Source: Rickettsiales bacterium (GTDB taxonomy: Bacteria > Pseudomonadota > Alphaproteobacteria > Methylaequorales > Methylaequoraceae). From it: a DNA stretch of 37,582 bases. The translations under genes and the position numbers were made by a program. The notes below the pieces were generated by a model, which saw only the letters and a program-made list of their open reading frames with translations, was not told the DNA's origin and did not search any database. How positions within the stretch are numbered: position 1 is the stretch's first letter; the number at the start of each line of letters is the position of its first letter. Below are positions 36,908 through 37,582 of the stretch, piece by piece. The stretch covers positions 1-37,582 of the forward strand of contig NZFP01000022.1 of assembly GCA_002689325.1 (NCBI GenBank), read 5' to 3'.

Positions 36908-37582
36908 ATGTCATTTTATACAGCACTTACAGGACTTAACGGAGCACAGTCGGATATTTCGGCAACGTCGAACAATATCGCAAACGTTAACACGACCGGT
37001 TTCAAAAGGTCGAGAGCAGAATTTGGTGATATATTTGCAACGTCTCCATTACAGAACGCGTCTTCCTCTATTGGTTCTGGTACAATCTTAAAAAGTGTTA
37101 AGCAGCAGTTTACACAAGGTAACATTACCTCCTCACTTAACGTGCTTGATATGGCGATTTCAGGTCAAGGTTTCTTCTCCTTAAAACCATCTTTGACTTC
37201 AGGACAGACAGTTTATACACGTAACGGTTCATTTAACGTAAACAACGATAGATACGTAACTGACTCATCAGGACAGTTTCTTCTAACTTTTCCAGTTAAT
37301 GATGATGGATCTGTTACTGCAAAAGATTTAGTTAGTGCCGTTCCCCTTCAGTTACCAGTTACATCAGGAACACCAAAAGCGACAACTTCAATTGAATTAG
37401 GTGTTAACGTTTCAGCAACAAGTGATGTTATTACTGATGACTCACAATTTGCAAGTGGGTATGTTTTCAACCCAAATGATCCGACTACTTTTAATAATTC
37501 AACATCAATTACAATCTTTGATGATTTAGGTAACCCAACAATTGCAACAATTTATTTTATAAGAACTCAGGCTGCTTCTGCA
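36908..37582 (+). CDS. flgE: flagellar hook protein FlgE (3' truncated by window)
   Basis: Manual translation: MSFYTALTGLNGAQSDISATSNNIANVNTTGFKRSRAEFGDIFATSPL...; strong AGAGGAG SD; open to the window end, hence absent from the ORF track. Confidence 0.93.
   Translation, partial: MSFYTALTGLNGAQSDISATSNNIANVNTTGFKRSRAEFGDIFATSPLQNASSSIGSGTILKSVKQQFTQGNITSSLNVLDMAISGQGFFSLKPSLTSGQTVYTRNGSFNVNNDRYVTDSSGQFLLTFPVNDDGSVTAKDLVSAVPLQLPVTSGTPKATTSIELGVNVSATSDVITDDSQFASGYVFNPNDPTTFNNSTSITIFDDLGNPTIATIYFIRTQAASA

Overview
AT-rich, very compact bacterial window, most likely from a streamlined, probably marine alphaproteobacterium. The lineage call rests on DUF1013/TrcR, COQ9 next to rpsU, a split pntAA/pntAB/pntB and DUF1244; it is an inference from gene content. 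The left ~23 kb is mainly housekeeping: a MotA/TolQ-like plus MotB/OmpA-like operon behind a long Lys/Glu/Arg-rich protein, a NodU-type carbamoyltransferase, frataxin, L31, purEK, COQ9, rpsU, pntAA/AB/B, an M3 oligoendopeptidase, an acyl-CoA synthetase split by a frameshift, a UDP-glucuronate-epimerase-like gene, pyruvate kinase, rpmJ and a TRAP transporter. It also holds a tRNA-Val(GAC). The right ~14 kb is a polar-type flagellar locus: flhA-flhF-flhG-fliA, flgP/flgT-like genes, a LysM gene, flgA-flgM-flgN-like, flgB-flgC-flgD-flgE (truncated), and a FlgF/FlgG-type rod gene. Its layout resembles Vibrio/Pseudomonas-type loci. Three intergenic regions carry close matches to the sigma-54 -24/-12 promoter. 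Points for follow-up: this sigma-54 architecture, including a predicted leaderless rod gene; an undescribed repeat-rich acidic/basic protein plus lipoprotein inside the flagellar locus; FlhF/FlhG with degenerate signature motifs; an apparent ATT start for rpsU; a tRNA-Val with C33; and an A11 frameshift. I found no CRISPR array, IS element, prophage or rRNA. All calls are from reading the sequence, with no database search.
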